From NCBI RefSeq assembly GCF_042680125.1, contig NZ_JBHTNY010000028.1: DNA of 64,000 bases, one strand, 5' to 3'. Below are positions 35,569-45,492 of the stretch, in pieces. The stretch comes from Robinsoniella peoriensis. GTDB lineage: Bacteria; Bacillota; Clostridia; Lachnospirales; Lachnospiraceae. The notes below the pieces were generated by a model. It was not told the origin of the DNA. It was given only the letters and a program-made list of their open reading frames with translations, and ran no database searches. Position 1 is the first letter of the stretch, and each line of letters begins with the position of its first letter. Made by a program: the position numbers and the translations under genes.

Positions 35569-38500
35569 TCAGACCTCCTTTCCATAGATGAAATCATATA
35601 GAGTCTGATACAGCCGGTCTGGTTCAATGGGTTTTGCCAGATGGGCATTCATCCCCGCCGCCTTGCTTTTTTCGATGTCGTCATCAAAGGCATTGGCAGT
35701 CATGGCAATAATGGGAATGGTCTTAGCATCCACATTACTAAGATGACGGATATTGTTCGCCGCAGTCAATCCGTCCATCAGAGGCATCCGGATGTCCATT
35801 AGGATGGCATTATAATATCCCGGCTCTGATTTGCTGAATAATTCTATAGCCCGCAGTCCGTGTTCCGCCGTGTCCACAACAAATCCCTTATCCTCCAGCA
35901 GCATGGCAGCCACCTCCGTATTAATCATATTATCTTCCACCAGCAGCACACGGTTGCCGGTGAAATCGTAATTGATCACCTCCGTCTGCTGAGCCTGTTC
36001 TTCCTGCTCTCCCAAAGCTCTTGTGAATGCGGAGACCAAAGTAGATTTAAACATCGGCTTGCTCATCAGTAAATTTACCCCCGCAAGCTTTGCCTCATTT
36101 TCAATCGAAATCCAGTCATATGCCGTCATAATAATGATCGTAACTTCCGGGCCTACAATCGCACGGATACGCCGGGCAGTCTCAATACCGTCCATTTCCG
36201 GCATTTTCCAGTCAATGAGAATCATGTCATAGTATTGGGATTTTTCCCACAGGTCCTTGACCCGGTCAATTGCCTTACGGCCGCTGTCTACCCATTCCGC
36301 CCTGATACCTATCTCCTGAAGCGTATTGATGGTACTTTCACAGACAGCTACATCATCATCCACCACCAGTGTTTTCAAATGTGAAAAATTGTGATTTGTT
36401 TTCTTCTGGTTGTGACGAAGCTTTTCCTCCTCCGTAATACCCAGCTTCACATCCACGGTAAACTCTGAGCCGATTCCTTTTATCGACCTGACGGTTATTT
36501 TTCCATCCATCATATCCACTATGTTTTTGGAAATAGCCAGACCCAGCCCGGTTCCTCCATACAAAGCAGTAGTTCCGGAGCTTTCCTGAGAAAATGGCTC
36601 AAAAATATGTACCAGATACCCTTCGCTCATCCCCACGCCGGTATCATTGATGATAAAACGAAGAACGGCATCATTTTTCGTCTTCCTCTGCTGCGCTGCG
36701 GAAAAAGTGACCTTTCCGCCTTCCTTTGTAAATTTAATCGCATTGCTTAAAATATTAATAAGGACCTGCTGCAGCTTCATCGCATCGCCTATGTAATAAT
36801 CATCCAGTACAGGATCCACAATACACTCATATTCCACCCCTTTGGCTGCCGCCTGGGAATAGCAGATAGAGTTAATCCCGGTTAAAAATTCCTCCACAGG
36901 TATCTTCTCTTTTTTCAGCAGCATCTTACCGCTCTCGATCCGGCTCATATCCAGAATATCATTAATCAGTGCAAGCAGGAATCGGGAGGAAATACCAATC
37001 TTAGAAATACAGTCCGCAACCTGTTCATCATCACCAATAGAACGGGCAGCGATTGCGCTCATGCCGATAATTGCATTCATCGGTGTACGGATCTCGTGGC
37101 TCATACGGGAAAGAAAGTCCGATTTTGCAGCATTGGCCTGCTCCGCGGCAACAAGAGCCGCCGACAGCTCCTCTTTTTGTTTCTGTTCCTGCCGTACAAC
37201 ATCCGTGGCATCATTACACGTTACACAGACCCGTCCCAGATCCTGGCTGATATAGAATATCTGGAAGCGTTTGACATGAACCATACCAAATTCATCTTTC
37301 ATCTCCACAATAAAAGTATAATTATCCTGCTTCACCAATGTCTTTTTCATATATCCGTAATCCAGCTTAGCAAGAAATTCTTTCTTTGACGGTTCATCCA
37401 TAAACTGGTCGGCAATGACACGTATTTCCTGCTGAAAACCATCCTGACACGGAAAGATATTCTTCTGGCTGCTGCTAAAAGAAAACAGACGTTGGGAGTC
37501 CTGCTGTATATCAATTTCCATAATTATATCATAATCCAGTTCTGTGATTCTATTTAGCAGCTGTTCCTGCAATTTCTGCTCCGTAACGTCAAACATATAG
37601 AAAAAAACGATCACGTCCCCCGTTTCAGGGTTCAGCGAAGAACGGAAACTCATACTGCCCCAAAAAGTTTCTCCGCCTTCACTCCTGCATAAGAAATCAA
37701 AGTGATAATCTACTTTACCGGCAGCATGGTCAGCCAGCAGCTTCTCCCTGCTCAGGGTATTGCGGATCTTTTGCCCATAATCCCTGTCTACAGCAGAAGC
37801 TGATATACTCTCGACTGTCTCTTCATAGGTATTCCCTACATGTGCAATTGCTATATTCGAAGAGGCTGCATAACTTTCCAGCTTATCCTTCGTGACATTA
37901 ATCCGTCCCTGAATACTTCCTCCTGCGGAAGACAACTCTGCAAAATACTCCAGTTCCTTTTCGTACAGCTCCCTCTCCCTCTGCTGCAGCAGTTTTTCTT
38001 CCGTAATATCAACAAAAACACAATAGAAATACTTCTCATTATCCTCTTCTGTAAGAAGTTGGGCTTTAATCGAAATCCACTTTACCGTCCCGTCTTTACA
38101 GATCAACCGGTTCTCATTCTGTATGGTATTTCCATCCGCCAGCTGTACTTTCAGCCGCTGCGCCATAACTGACAGATCCTCCGGATAAATTACAGATGAC
38201 ATTTTGTTGCCCATTGCTGAAAATTCTTCACGGGAATAGCCAATAAATTCAAACAGCCCGTCATTTGCATCGATTACAGAAAAATCAGCATCAAATCGGC
38301 AGCGAAACACTGCACCGGGTATGTTATTATAGATATGAAGCACTTCTTCCTGTGCCTGCTTTTGAGCTGTAATATCAATACAAACTGAGGTGATGGCAGG
38401 CTTGTTGTTCTCTGCAGTCATCTTAAGCCCTGTATCATGAACCCAGATGTAAGTACCATCTTTTTTCTTCATCCGGTATTCTACGACATATTCTCCTTTT

Positions 38501-39156
38501 TCCTCTATCTGGACATCCACCTCATGATCCACCCGTTCCCTGTCATCCGGATGCATACATTGGGTTATCATTCCGCCAATATCCGAAATAAACTCTGCTT
38601 CACTATCATAGCCCAGATATTCCAGCATCCGGCGATTAATAAAATAAAAAGGAAATCCCGGTTCAATATAACCGCCCATCATTCCGCCTGCCAGGGAATC
38701 ATTTAGAAGTGCCTGCCGCTGCTTCATCACATTTTCCAGAACCAACGTTTGCGGATAGTGCTCCCCGCCCCTTTGGCTGCTGCCAGGTTCAGCAAAGTGC
38801 AGGCTGCATACCAGCCATCTGTTACTCTGCCTGCACAGTGCAAAAAAGCCGTGCAGGCGCCAGGCATACACGGAATTTCTGAGTGTAAACTCAGCAGTCA
38901 TAATATAAATTGCATCGTTAAAAACCTGCTCGTGGATAACCGTCAGTTCCATTTCAAACGGTTCCGGAATTTCCCGGATATCAGTAAGAACATAATTCGC
39001 CATATCCGTCTTCCCCAAGGCAAACTCTTTCTCCCCCGTGCCGATAAACTGGATATCATCCGCCAGGAATTCCGTGGCCAGCGCTGCGTCCCGCTGTTCA
39101 AACCAAGAACTGCAAAATAGCCGGACTGTCTGCCGTGCAGAAATTTGTTCTTTCAT
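35569..39156 (-). CDS. Hybrid sensor kinase: NTF2-like domain, PAS domains, kinase, two receivers
   Basis: 1195 aa soluble sensor. Residues about 1-120 form a SnoaL/NTF2-like domain (VRLFCSSWFEQRDAALATEF, then FFALCRQSNRWLVCSLHFAE), an unusual N-terminal sensor for a kinase. PAS modules follow at about 165-275 and 285-390, then two further divergent sensor segments. The kinase core begins near 690 with RMSHEIRTPMNAIIGMSAIA, followed by QVLINILSNAIKFTKEGGKV, NDTGVGMS and GTGLGLAISKNIV. Two receivers end the protein: LIDWKMPEMDGIETARRI and LMDIRMPLMDGLTAANNI. The start at 39156 is set by AGAGGAAATGAT. The second hybrid kinase follows after 4 bases, so both are made from one transcript. Confidence 0.92.
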   Translation of the reverse strand: MKEQISARQTVRLFCSSWFEQRDAALATEFLADDIQFIGTGEKEFALGKTDMANYVLTDIREIPEPFEMELTVIHEQVFNDAIYIMTAEFTLRNSVYAWRLHGFFALCRQSNRWLVCSLHFAEPGSSQRGGEHYPQTLVLENVMKQRQALLNDSLAGGMMGGYIEPGFPFYFINRRMLEYLGYDSEAEFISDIGGMITQCMHPDDRERVDHEVDVQIEEKGEYVVEYRMKKKDGTYIWVHDTGLKMTAENNKPAITSVCIDITAQKQAQEEVLHIYNNIPGAVFRCRFDADFSVIDANDGLFEFIGYSREEFSAMGNKMSSVIYPEDLSVMAQRLKVQLADGNTIQNENRLICKDGTVKWISIKAQLLTEEDNEKYFYCVFVDITEEKLLQQRERELYEKELEYFAELSSAGGSIQGRINVTKDKLESYAASSNIAIAHVGNTYEETVESISASAVDRDYGQKIRNTLSREKLLADHAAGKVDYHFDFLCRSEGGETFWGSMSFRSSLNPETGDVIVFFYMFDVTEQKLQEQLLNRITELDYDIIMEIDIQQDSQRLFSFSSSQKNIFPCQDGFQQEIRVIADQFMDEPSKKEFLAKLDYGYMKKTLVKQDNYTFIVEMKDEFGMVHVKRFQIFYISQDLGRVCVTCNDATDVVRQEQKQKEELSAALVAAEQANAAKSDFLSRMSHEIRTPMNAIIGMSAIAARSIGDDEQVADCISKIGISSRFLLALINDILDMSRIESGKMLLKKEKIPVEEFLTGINSICYSQAAAKGVEYECIVDPVLDDYYIGDAMKLQQVLINILSNAIKFTKEGGKVTFSAAQQRKTKNDAVLRFIINDTGVGMSEGYLVHIFEPFSQESSGTTALYGGTGLGLAISKNIVDMMDGKITVRSIKGIGSEFTVDVKLGITEEEKLRHNQKKTNHNFSHLKTLVVDDDVAVCESTINTLQEIGIRAEWVDSGRKAIDRVKDLWEKSQYYDMILIDWKMPEMDGIETARRIRAIVGPEVTIIIMTAYDWISIENEAKLAGVNLLMSKPMFKSTLVSAFTRALGEQEEQAQQTEVINYDFTGNRVLLVEDNMINTEVAAMLLEDKGFVVDTAEHGLRAIELFSKSEPGYYNAILMDIRMPLMDGLTAANNIRHLSNVDAKTIPIIAMTANAFDDDIEKSKAAGMNAHLAKPIEPDRLYQTLYDFIYGKEV

Positions 39157-39440
39157 ATCATTTCCTCTTTCCATAAACAAATATTTCCTTTATTATAATT
39201 TTTCACTTGCTAAATTGTCTGAACACCTATGGCATGACCGAAGAAATGCCGTAAAACTTAACGTCACACTGCCTGATAAACCGCCGGTTTATACGGTTAG
39301 GATTACAGAGATATTTCGAGTTATTTCGCCTGAAAATATTATTTTCATTTTAGCATAGAAAAAGTGGTTGTGCAATCATTTCAGTGAGTGGTTTGGAAGA
39401 TCCAGAAGAATTGTTTTCGTGGACTGTAAGATGATTTGTA

Positions 39441-39469
39441 TTGACTGATTAGAAATAATATGCTATTAT
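39441..39469 (+). promoter_or_regulatory. Promoter of the second TetR gene
   Basis: TTGACT, 17 bases, TATTAT, followed immediately by the left arm of the operator dyad. The rest of the 39157-39440 gap is AT-rich and shows only candidate minus-strand promoter sequence for the hybrid kinases. Confidence 0.65.
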
Positions 39470-39504
39470 TTATATGACCTTAAACAAAAAATAAGTCATA
39501 TAAA
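39469..39504 (+). promoter_or_regulatory. Operator-like 10 bp inverted repeat before the second TetR gene
   Basis: TTTATATGAC at 39469-39478 and GTCATATAAA at 39495-39504, 16 bases apart. The arms touch the -10 box on one side and the SD (AAAGGAG) on the other, fitting autorepression. Confidence 0.65.
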
Positions 39505-39513
39505 GGAGTGTAT

Positions 39514-40107
39514 ATGCCTAAATTTACAGCGACAGAACGTGAAAAGATTTTCTCCCTGCTTTTGGAAAAAGGCAAAACGTTATTTAATGAAAAAGGATTC
39601 TACGCAGTAACAGCAGAAGATATCTCTTTAGCAGCCGGAATAGCAAAAGGAACCTTCTACCATTTTTTTGACAATAAAGAACATCTATATATGGTGATAA
39701 ATAATCGTTTGCAAGCTAATATTTTTGAATTCCTGCTTACAATGCTGGAAGAACATAAAAGTTGTCATAATGCTGAAACTTTTTACCGTATGTTATGCTA
39801 TGTAATGGAAAAGTTTATTGAAAATCCACTTATTATGAACATTGATGCACAGTTATGGGAACGAATTGTAGCAAAAGCACCAAAATCGTGTATAGATGAG
39901 AATAATGATAGAGACCTGGAATTAATATCCATGTTAGAAAACTCGGGTTTTATGTATCGATATAACTTAGAAATCACAACTAAAATTTTGCAGATGCAGT
40001 TTATTCAATTATCTTATCTTAAACATGAAACACAAGATATTGAGTTGATGAAGATTGTATTAAAGGCATTGTCAGAGCATCTAATACAGGAGGAGAGAGA
40101 ATGCTAA
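39514..40107 (+). CDS. TetR/AcrR family transcriptional regulator
   Basis: 197 aa. HTH region: KTLFNEKGFYAVTAEDISLA, AGIAKGTFYHFFDNKEHLYM (about 18-60). The C-terminal domain is all-helical with a hydrophobic ligand pocket pattern. The start is the ATG at 39514, after AAAGGAG. It overlaps the hydrolase-like gene by 7 bases, so the two are translationally coupled and the hydrolase-like protein is the likely regulated partner. Confidence 0.92.
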   Translation: MPKFTATEREKIFSLLLEKGKTLFNEKGFYAVTAEDISLAAGIAKGTFYHFFDNKEHLYMVINNRLQANIFEFLLTMLEEHKSCHNAETFYRMLCYVMEKFIENPLIMNIDAQLWERIVAKAPKSCIDENNDRDLELISMLENSGFMYRYNLEITTKILQMQFIQLSYLKHETQDIELMKIVLKALSEHLIQEEREC

Positions 40108-40988
40108 TTAAACCATTAAATGAAGAAGCGATTAAACAAGCTGGCTGGAATGACACTTATATTTCAGGCTATTCTGAACGGGTACATATTTTTTATTATC
40201 ATGCAGAAGCAGCCAGCAAAAATATAATTGTTTTACACACACCTGTAATTGCTGTAAAAAATTGTTATGAATGTTATGAACAGCTTGGCAGCATTTATGG
40301 TTTCAATGTATTTGCTGTGGATTATGTACCGGACGAAGGAGAGTGCAGTGGTACGACAAAAGATTTTACACTTCCTAACATGGTTGCAAATTTAGATGCC
40401 GTGTATGAGTATGTATCTGGAAAATATTCGGGCGATATTCATCTATTGGGTTATACGGGCATTGGCGGCATTATGGCACAATATTATTTGGGAACAGGCT
40501 GTAAGTTCAAGAGCTTTGCGCAATTTGCTTGTGGAATTTACGGAGACATAGCTCCTTTAGGACTTCCGAAGTTCCTTGCAAAACCGTTAATTCAAGTTTG
40601 CCGTCTATTAATCAGGATAAAACCAACTTTGGCAATTACCTTTACCCCACCGCCAGCAAAAGGTTATCATGCTGAATTGGATAATGAGTTTTATAAATCT
40701 TTCCGCTTACGGGATGCCAACTTTTTCATCATGAAAATAAATACACTGCTCCGAATGCTGGAGTGTATGGTTGGAAAAGAAAGCTTATTAAAAGTGCCCC
40801 TTGCCTGTCCGACTCTGGTGTTTAAAACATTACATGACCGATATTTTTCTTGCGATTATTTCGATCAGTACTTTGATGCATTAACCTGTGAGAAAAAACT
40901 CGTTGAGATCAATGATGTCCACAATAGCTATTTTATTTCCCCAGAGCCTTTTATGAAAGAAATTGCTGCATGGGTGAATAGCCATTAA
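40101..40988 (+). CDS. Alpha/beta-hydrolase-like protein with non-canonical nucleophile elbow
   Basis: 295 aa, alpha/beta-hydrolase-fold pattern: central strands NIIVLHTP and FNVFAVDYVPDEGECSG, then the elbow region HLLGYTGIGGIMAQYY where GxSxG is expected but Ser is absent. The late acid and His positions look conserved (TLHDRYFS and EINDVHNSYF). It may use Thr, be catalytically dead, or be a ligand-binding relative. It is the second gene of a two-gene operon with TetR; function unknown. Confidence 0.7.
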   Translation: MLIKPLNEEAIKQAGWNDTYISGYSERVHIFYYHAEAASKNIIVLHTPVIAVKNCYECYEQLGSIYGFNVFAVDYVPDEGECSGTTKDFTLPNMVANLDAVYEYVSGKYSGDIHLLGYTGIGGIMAQYYLGTGCKFKSFAQFACGIYGDIAPLGLPKFLAKPLIQVCRLLIRIKPTLAITFTPPPAKGYHAELDNEFYKSFRLRDANFFIMKINTLLRMLECMVGKESLLKVPLACPTLVFKTLHDRYFSCDYFDQYFDALTCEKKLVEINDVHNSYFISPEPFMKEIAAWVNSH

Positions 40989-41021
40989 CTAAATTCCCAA
41001 AGTGCAGGTATTCCACCAACT

Positions 41022-41552
41022 TCATTTTTTCTCATTAAAAACTTTCCAATAATTTTGTATAACCCCCTTACGCCATGCAAGCAATATGTTAAAGCTTATA
41101 ACCAGCCCCGCCAAAATGATTACAACAACGGGATTCATCCCGGAAACATCCAGAAACTGCGTCACATCATCACCTACTGGTGCTTTTCCATTCAAATAAA
41201 GCAGCGGTACTAAAATCCATGCTGCAGCGGAGAAAGTAGCCCCTATTATAAACATAAAAGAAAAAATCTTATAAAACACATTTTGCTTCTCTTTCTGATA
41301 CAACAGCAAATAGATAATGGAGACTATAACCGGCAGCAGCATGCCACCCGCCTTAAGCAGCGCAGAAGTTAACGGCTGATAAACACCGCCTACAGAACTC
41401 ATATGCGCCTGTAAAATACTAAAGTCTGTTATTCTGGCACCGCAAAATAGTGCCACTAACGCATGTCCCCCTTCATGAAGAAAAATATATAGGGGAACCA
41501 TAATCAACGCACTCAAAAATAACAATAAAACATTTTTCTTTTTTTCATTCAT
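41022..41552 (-). CDS. M50-like (HEXXH-variant) membrane protein
   Basis: 176 aa, about four TM helices. FLHEGGHALVALFCGARI contains a HEGGH zinc-metalloprotease-like motif in the first TM region, as in M50/site-2 protease relatives and DUF3267-type proteins; the second zinc ligand region (NPVVV, analogous to the NPDG loop) is at about 140. GGAGGG gives a good SD. It may be an intramembrane protease or only share the fold. Confidence 0.65.
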   Translation of the reverse strand: MNEKKKNVLLLFLSALIMVPLYIFLHEGGHALVALFCGARITDFSILQAHMSSVGGVYQPLTSALLKAGGMLLPVIVSIIYLLLYQKEKQNVFYKIFSFMFIIGATFSAAAWILVPLLYLNGKAPVGDDVTQFLDVSGMNPVVVIILAGLVISFNILLAWRKGVIQNYWKVFNEKK

Positions 41553-41718
41553 TTCTGCTTTCCCTCCCTCAGCACTTCATCCTAATTATGTTTTCACTAA
41601 ATGCGTTTCTATAAAATAGCCAATTTCCTATTTGTACAAGTATCTGCCGTCTGTTCTCTGGCTCTCTCCGGCCTTTAATATGCGACCTTTGTTATCTCTT
41701 CTCTTTTCTGACACGCTG

Positions 41719-42027
41719 TCATACTACTTTCCGTATTGGAAAGAGCCTGGATACGACTAACACTATAATAGCATATGCAAAGCTCATTTTCATTAGATAT
41801 CGTCCTGTTGGGATAAATGTTGCGTTAATAATGTGATTGCGAAAACAAAAGCGGCAAATGTTCCTTTTCAGAACTTTACCAGCCAGAATCTGCTTTGTAT
41901 GTAATAAAATCATGATTAACATATTTCCGAAATAATAATGACGAAATTGATAAAATCTCCAGCTTCCATTTCCCTGGCAGCTAATGAGAATTTTTCTTAT
42001 TAACTGCTTTCCCCTTGGCATTTCCAA
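41719..42027 (-). pseudogene. Possible decayed membrane-protein fragment
   Basis: A 102-codon frame with two hydrophobic stretches, YFGNMLIMILLHTK and MSFAYAIIVLVVSRLFP, and no SD. No family is recognised. It lies in a 630 base gap between the M50-like and DUF4405-like genes that otherwise shows nothing. It may be chance. Confidence 0.2.
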
Positions 42028-42187
42028 AATTTTATAGTATGATACACTGGTTAGACGCGCCTAACTTTCATAATTCTCTTCTGTATGTCCAAGATCATAT
42101 AACCGTTCTCTGCCGGGCCCCACAACCGCAAACGAACGATGCTATGTCAGAATGTAAAACACTATAAAACAAAAAAGGAAAATGCAA

Positions 42188-42553
42188 ATGATTAAACACA
42201 AAGAATTTACTTTTATGATAATTTCTGTTATTTTATGTGCTGCACTATTTTTCGTAAAGATTACAGGAAACGCTGTGCATACTCTCATTGGTTTTCTGTT
42301 AGTTGTCATCTCCTCTGTTCACCTGTATGCGAAATGGAAAAAATACAGGTATATGCCGCCAAACCTCAGAATAGTAGATCAAATTTTAATACTTTCATTC
42401 GTATTCATATTGATTTCAGGAATTGCATCCCATATGTCAGCAGGTCTGCTGATATTCAAAATAATACATAAACTGTCTGCTCTGGTTTTTTGCATCGGTT
42501 TAATCGGACATACCGTGCAGCACAAGCAATTCCTGATAAAGAAGAAAGGATAA
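42188..42553 (+). CDS. DUF4405-like four-helix membrane protein
   Basis: 121 aa with four TM helices and His residues placed as in cytochrome-b-like DUF4405 proteins: NAVHTLIGFLLVVISSVHLY and AKWK in the second helix, and FKIIHKLSALVFCIGLIGHT and VQHK at the end. Heme binding is inferred from that pattern. ATG 42188 is preferred over 42182 because AAGGAAA is then 9 bases away. Monocistronic, convergent with the rbs remnant. Confidence 0.6.
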   Translation: MIKHKEFTFMIISVILCAALFFVKITGNAVHTLIGFLLVVISSVHLYAKWKKYRYMPPNLRIVDQILILSFVFILISGIASHMSAGLLIFKIIHKLSALVFCIGLIGHTVQHKQFLIKKKG

Positions 42554-42575
42554 GAAGCAGGATTGCCACTGTAAC

Positions 42576-42815
42576 TTATACTGTCTTTTCCGAACGCTCC
42601 GTTACAATCTGAAGCAGCACAGCTGCAATAATTATAAATCCTTTAATAATATCCTGTGGATAAGACGGAACCGCCATAAGATTCATAATATTTCCAATGA
42701 GCGCCAATACCAAGGCTCCCACTACAGTCTTTATTACAAATCCGTTTCCGCCCGCCAGGCTTGCTCCGCCGATTACACATGCCGTAATGGCATCTGGCAT
42801 TGCGTGTGAGGCATT
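42576..42815 (-). pseudogene. rbsC: RbsC-like permease fragment (C-terminal ~75 aa)
   Basis: MPDAITACVIGGASLAGGNG then VGALVLALIGNIMNLMAVPS and YPQDIIKGFIIIAAVLLQI match the C-terminal end of RbsC-type sugar permeases ('DAIAAVVIGGTSLxGGxG'). A full permease is about 320 aa; everything upstream is lost. It is fused at about 42810 to the rbsA fragment in a different frame. Confidence 0.8.
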
Positions 42816-43134
42816 TGCAAATCTCTACCACCTGCTGATATGCCACACTCAGGGTACCTACCCTCACACCGGGATCTATTTCCCCGAATCCCAGTTTTTC
42901 TAACTGTTTCTTAGCGTCGGACTTTAATTTTCTCCAATTAATGGTCAGCTTTCCTGCGGACAATTTATCAATAAAGATGTTTTCCGCCACTGTCAGATCC
43001 GGTGCCAGCATAAATTCCTGGTAAATAACTGCAATTCCATGCTCTTTCGCATCTTTCGGACCGTTTATTTTGATCCGGACACCATCGACCATAATTTCCC
43101 CGTCATCCTTCTGATACGCGCCGGATAAAACGTC
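42812..43134 (-). pseudogene. rbsA: RbsA-like ATPase fragment
   Basis: The segment VLSGAYQKDDGEIMVDG, then AKEHGIAVIYQEFMLAPDLT, VAENIFIDK and RVGTLSVAYQQVVEICK, is the first ATPase domain of RbsA-type proteins, starting just after Walker A (which is missing) and ending at the position of the LSGGQ-like signature. A full RbsA is about 500 aa. Both ends are deletion junctions. Confidence 0.8.
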
Positions 43135-43730
43135 AAAATAACATCTTCATAGCTCTTCCAATCCTTCTTATCCACCAGAATCTCTTTGGCAACTTCTATG
43201 CCTTTTTCTGCAACTTTATATGGAGAATTTTCTCCTGTGCCAAAATATTTTCCTTCCTTTATCAGATCATATGCTTCCTTTGCACCATCTGCTGCTGCAA
43301 CCATATCCACCCCTGTGATACCTGCATTTTCCAGTGCTTCCATTCCACCGAACAGCATCTGGTCATTTTCACCCAGCATACAGTTTAAATCTTTATTTGC
43401 TGTTATTAAATCTTCCGCCGCAGTTAATCCTTCTTCTCTTGTTCCTGCACCCCAGCCTTGTCCGCGCAGCGTAAATCTGGCCTTCTCATTGGATGCTTTT
43501 CCATTTTTCATTAAATCATCTTCAAATTCCTGCGCCGCTTTCCACGCTTCCTCTTCACAGTATCCTGCTCTGCTTTCGATGATTCCACAGAATAATCCCA
43601 GCCTTCTTTCCATACATGCCACATTTCCTTTCAGTGCACTCAGAAGTACTGCAATAATTTCCTTGTCTTTGTCGAACTGTTCACCATATGTTTTTCCGAC
43701 CAGCCGTCCATCGGCCCTGCCTCACCAAAC
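43118..43730 (-). pseudogene. rbsB: RbsB-like sugar-binding protein fragment
   Basis: The C-terminal part of a periplasmic-binding-protein type I sugar receptor: DLNCMLGENDQMLFGGMEAL, ENAGITGVDMVAAADGAKEA, YFGTGENSPYKVAEKGIEVA and DKKDWKSYEDVI. The signal peptide and most of the N-lobe are gone, and the end runs out of frame into rbsA. The region open in this frame extends from about 43730. Confidence 0.75.
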
Positions 43731-43758
43731 ACATTTTATTGCATTTTGCATTTCTAAA

Positions 43759-44736
43759 TTAATAAATCCCTTTCTTTACTTTATGGCTCGTAATCACTCC
43801 TCCAATCACCCAGAATCCAACAATCCAGATCATTAAGTAGATAACTTGATCCATGTAATTAAAGAATTTTCCACCGCCAGCAATTCCCTGAATCATATTC
43901 ATGTATGCCTTTTGCGGTATGAGATTTAATACATTGTCTAGCAGAGTGTTGTTATCCGAAAATGATATAAAACAGCCGGCTAATATACAGGTAATTACCG
44001 CAATACCACTTGCTGCCAGCGAAGTATTCCTTTCAATCAGCGAAGAAATGAACAGGGCAAATGATGTTGAAAAAACTGTAAGAATCCCAAGTAATAACGC
44101 CATCATTCCAAGGCTATAACCAAGATTTATTCCAAAGCCGGCATTTGCAATAACAATTGCAACATATGTTGGTATGAAAAGGAACAGAACTGTTAAAATA
44201 CCCTGTGAGAAAAGATATTGTTTTTCACTTACAGGCGCTGTCATAATCCTGCGAAATGTTTTCTTAATTCGGTCTTCCGGATATAGTATCGTTAAAGCTA
44301 CCGCCTGCATAATCATAATCATGAAAATATATCCCAGTATATTCGTTCCTGCACCCCTTTTGTTTTCTATTTCCATTTTGCCGGTATTGAAATAGTTTTC
44401 CATTGCAGATTGTTCTTTTTTACTTTTGATGGTTTCAACCCGATAAGTTCCATCCTTATTTTGCTCGATGACAGCTGCATATGTACCCATAAGCAGGGCA
44501 GATTCAGGGGGCCTCTCTTTCACAACATCTATTTTATATTTGTTATTTTCCGATATTTCCCGGGATATCCCACTTATATCACCAACCAAGGCAACGGATA
44601 ATTTCATTTCAGCCCTTTCAGAAAATATCACAGCAATTCCTATAAAAACCGGTACAATAATTATGGCAACTGCCAGAATCTCTTTATGTGTAAGAATACG
44701 TTTAAAGTTGTTTTTAATTAAATTTATACAATTCAT
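43759..44736 (-). CDS. ABC-2 type transporter permease
   Basis: 325 aa. An N-terminal TM (ILAVAIIIVPVFIGIAVIF), a large extracytoplasmic domain (about 40-120), then five TM helices, as in ABC-2 exporters of the YhgE/NatB type. The second half contains ISSLIERNTSLAASGIAVIT. It overlaps the upstream permease by 4 bases (ATGA). It forms an exporter with the other permease and the ATPase; substrate unknown. Confidence 0.85.
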   Translation of the reverse strand: MNCINLIKNNFKRILTHKEILAVAIIIVPVFIGIAVIFSERAEMKLSVALVGDISGISREISENNKYKIDVVKERPPESALLMGTYAAVIEQNKDGTYRVETIKSKKEQSAMENYFNTGKMEIENKRGAGTNILGYIFMIMIMQAVALTILYPEDRIKKTFRRIMTAPVSEKQYLFSQGILTVLFLFIPTYVAIVIANAGFGINLGYSLGMMALLLGILTVFSTSFALFISSLIERNTSLAASGIAVITCILAGCFISFSDNNTLLDNVLNLIPQKAYMNMIQGIAGGGKFFNYMDQVIYLMIWIVGFWVIGGVITSHKVKKGIY

Positions 44737-45488
44737 GCTACATAGTCCTCCGGTTTAAATGTAATCTGGCAGATTGCAATACATATGGCTGACAGCAACA
44801 GCATCATACCCATTACAGGAAGAAACAGATGAAAATTCTGGTCATAGATTATCTGAAAAGCACATTCTGTTACCCATCTTACCGGTGAAATAGCAGATAT
44901 CATTTCCACCATTCTGCCAAAGCTCGCTGTAGGAAAAAATATGCCTCCAAAAAAGACGAATACCAGTATAACAAGGGGTATCACGGAATTTGCTCCCTCT
45001 TCACTTTTTAGAAGACAACAGCACATAATGCCGAAAGCAGTTCCAAATAGTGCAGCAAAATTAATCAGCAGCATAATATAGACCAGGTTTTTTCCGCCAA
45101 AATTTATATGGAAGATAAACTGCCCGAGAAAACAAATGAAACTGTATGAAATACTGCCCAGAATATAAGTAGAAATCATTTTTGACAGATATATTTTCAC
45201 TTTGGAAACCGGTGCATAAATAATCCGGGTATTTCCTTTCTTTACTTTTTCTTCCATAAATGTATTTGATGCTGTCATTGCTATCAGGAATGCCACAAAA
45301 ATCATCATTGTGATCCCATTGTAGTCGAAAGAACTCACATTGCCTGCTCCAAAACTGCCTGATGTTACAAGTCCCATTACCCCAATTAAGATAAACGGAA
45401 ATATGGTATTGACTATGAGCAGCATTGGATTTTTGATAATATTCATAAAATCGAATTTTATGATTTTTATAAAGTTCAAACTAATCAC
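44733..45488 (-). CDS. ABC-2 type transporter permease
   Basis: 251 aa, six TM helices, with the ABC-2 segment KVKKGNTRIIYAPVSKVKIY after TM2 and FFPTASFGRMVEMISAISPV, WVTECAFQ before the final helix. The start is a GTG at 45488; a TTG at 45479 with AAGGTG at good spacing is an alternative. It lies 4 bases after the ATPase gene. Confidence 0.85.
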   Translation of the reverse strand: MISLNFIKIIKFDFMNIIKNPMLLIVNTIFPFILIGVMGLVTSGSFGAGNVSSFDYNGITMMIFVAFLIAMTASNTFMEEKVKKGNTRIIYAPVSKVKIYLSKMISTYILGSISYSFICFLGQFIFHINFGGKNLVYIMLLINFAALFGTAFGIMCCCLLKSEEGANSVIPLVILVFVFFGGIFFPTASFGRMVEMISAISPVRWVTECAFQIIYDQNFHLFLPVMGMMLLLSAICIAICQITFKPEDYVA

Positions 45489-45492
45489 CTTC

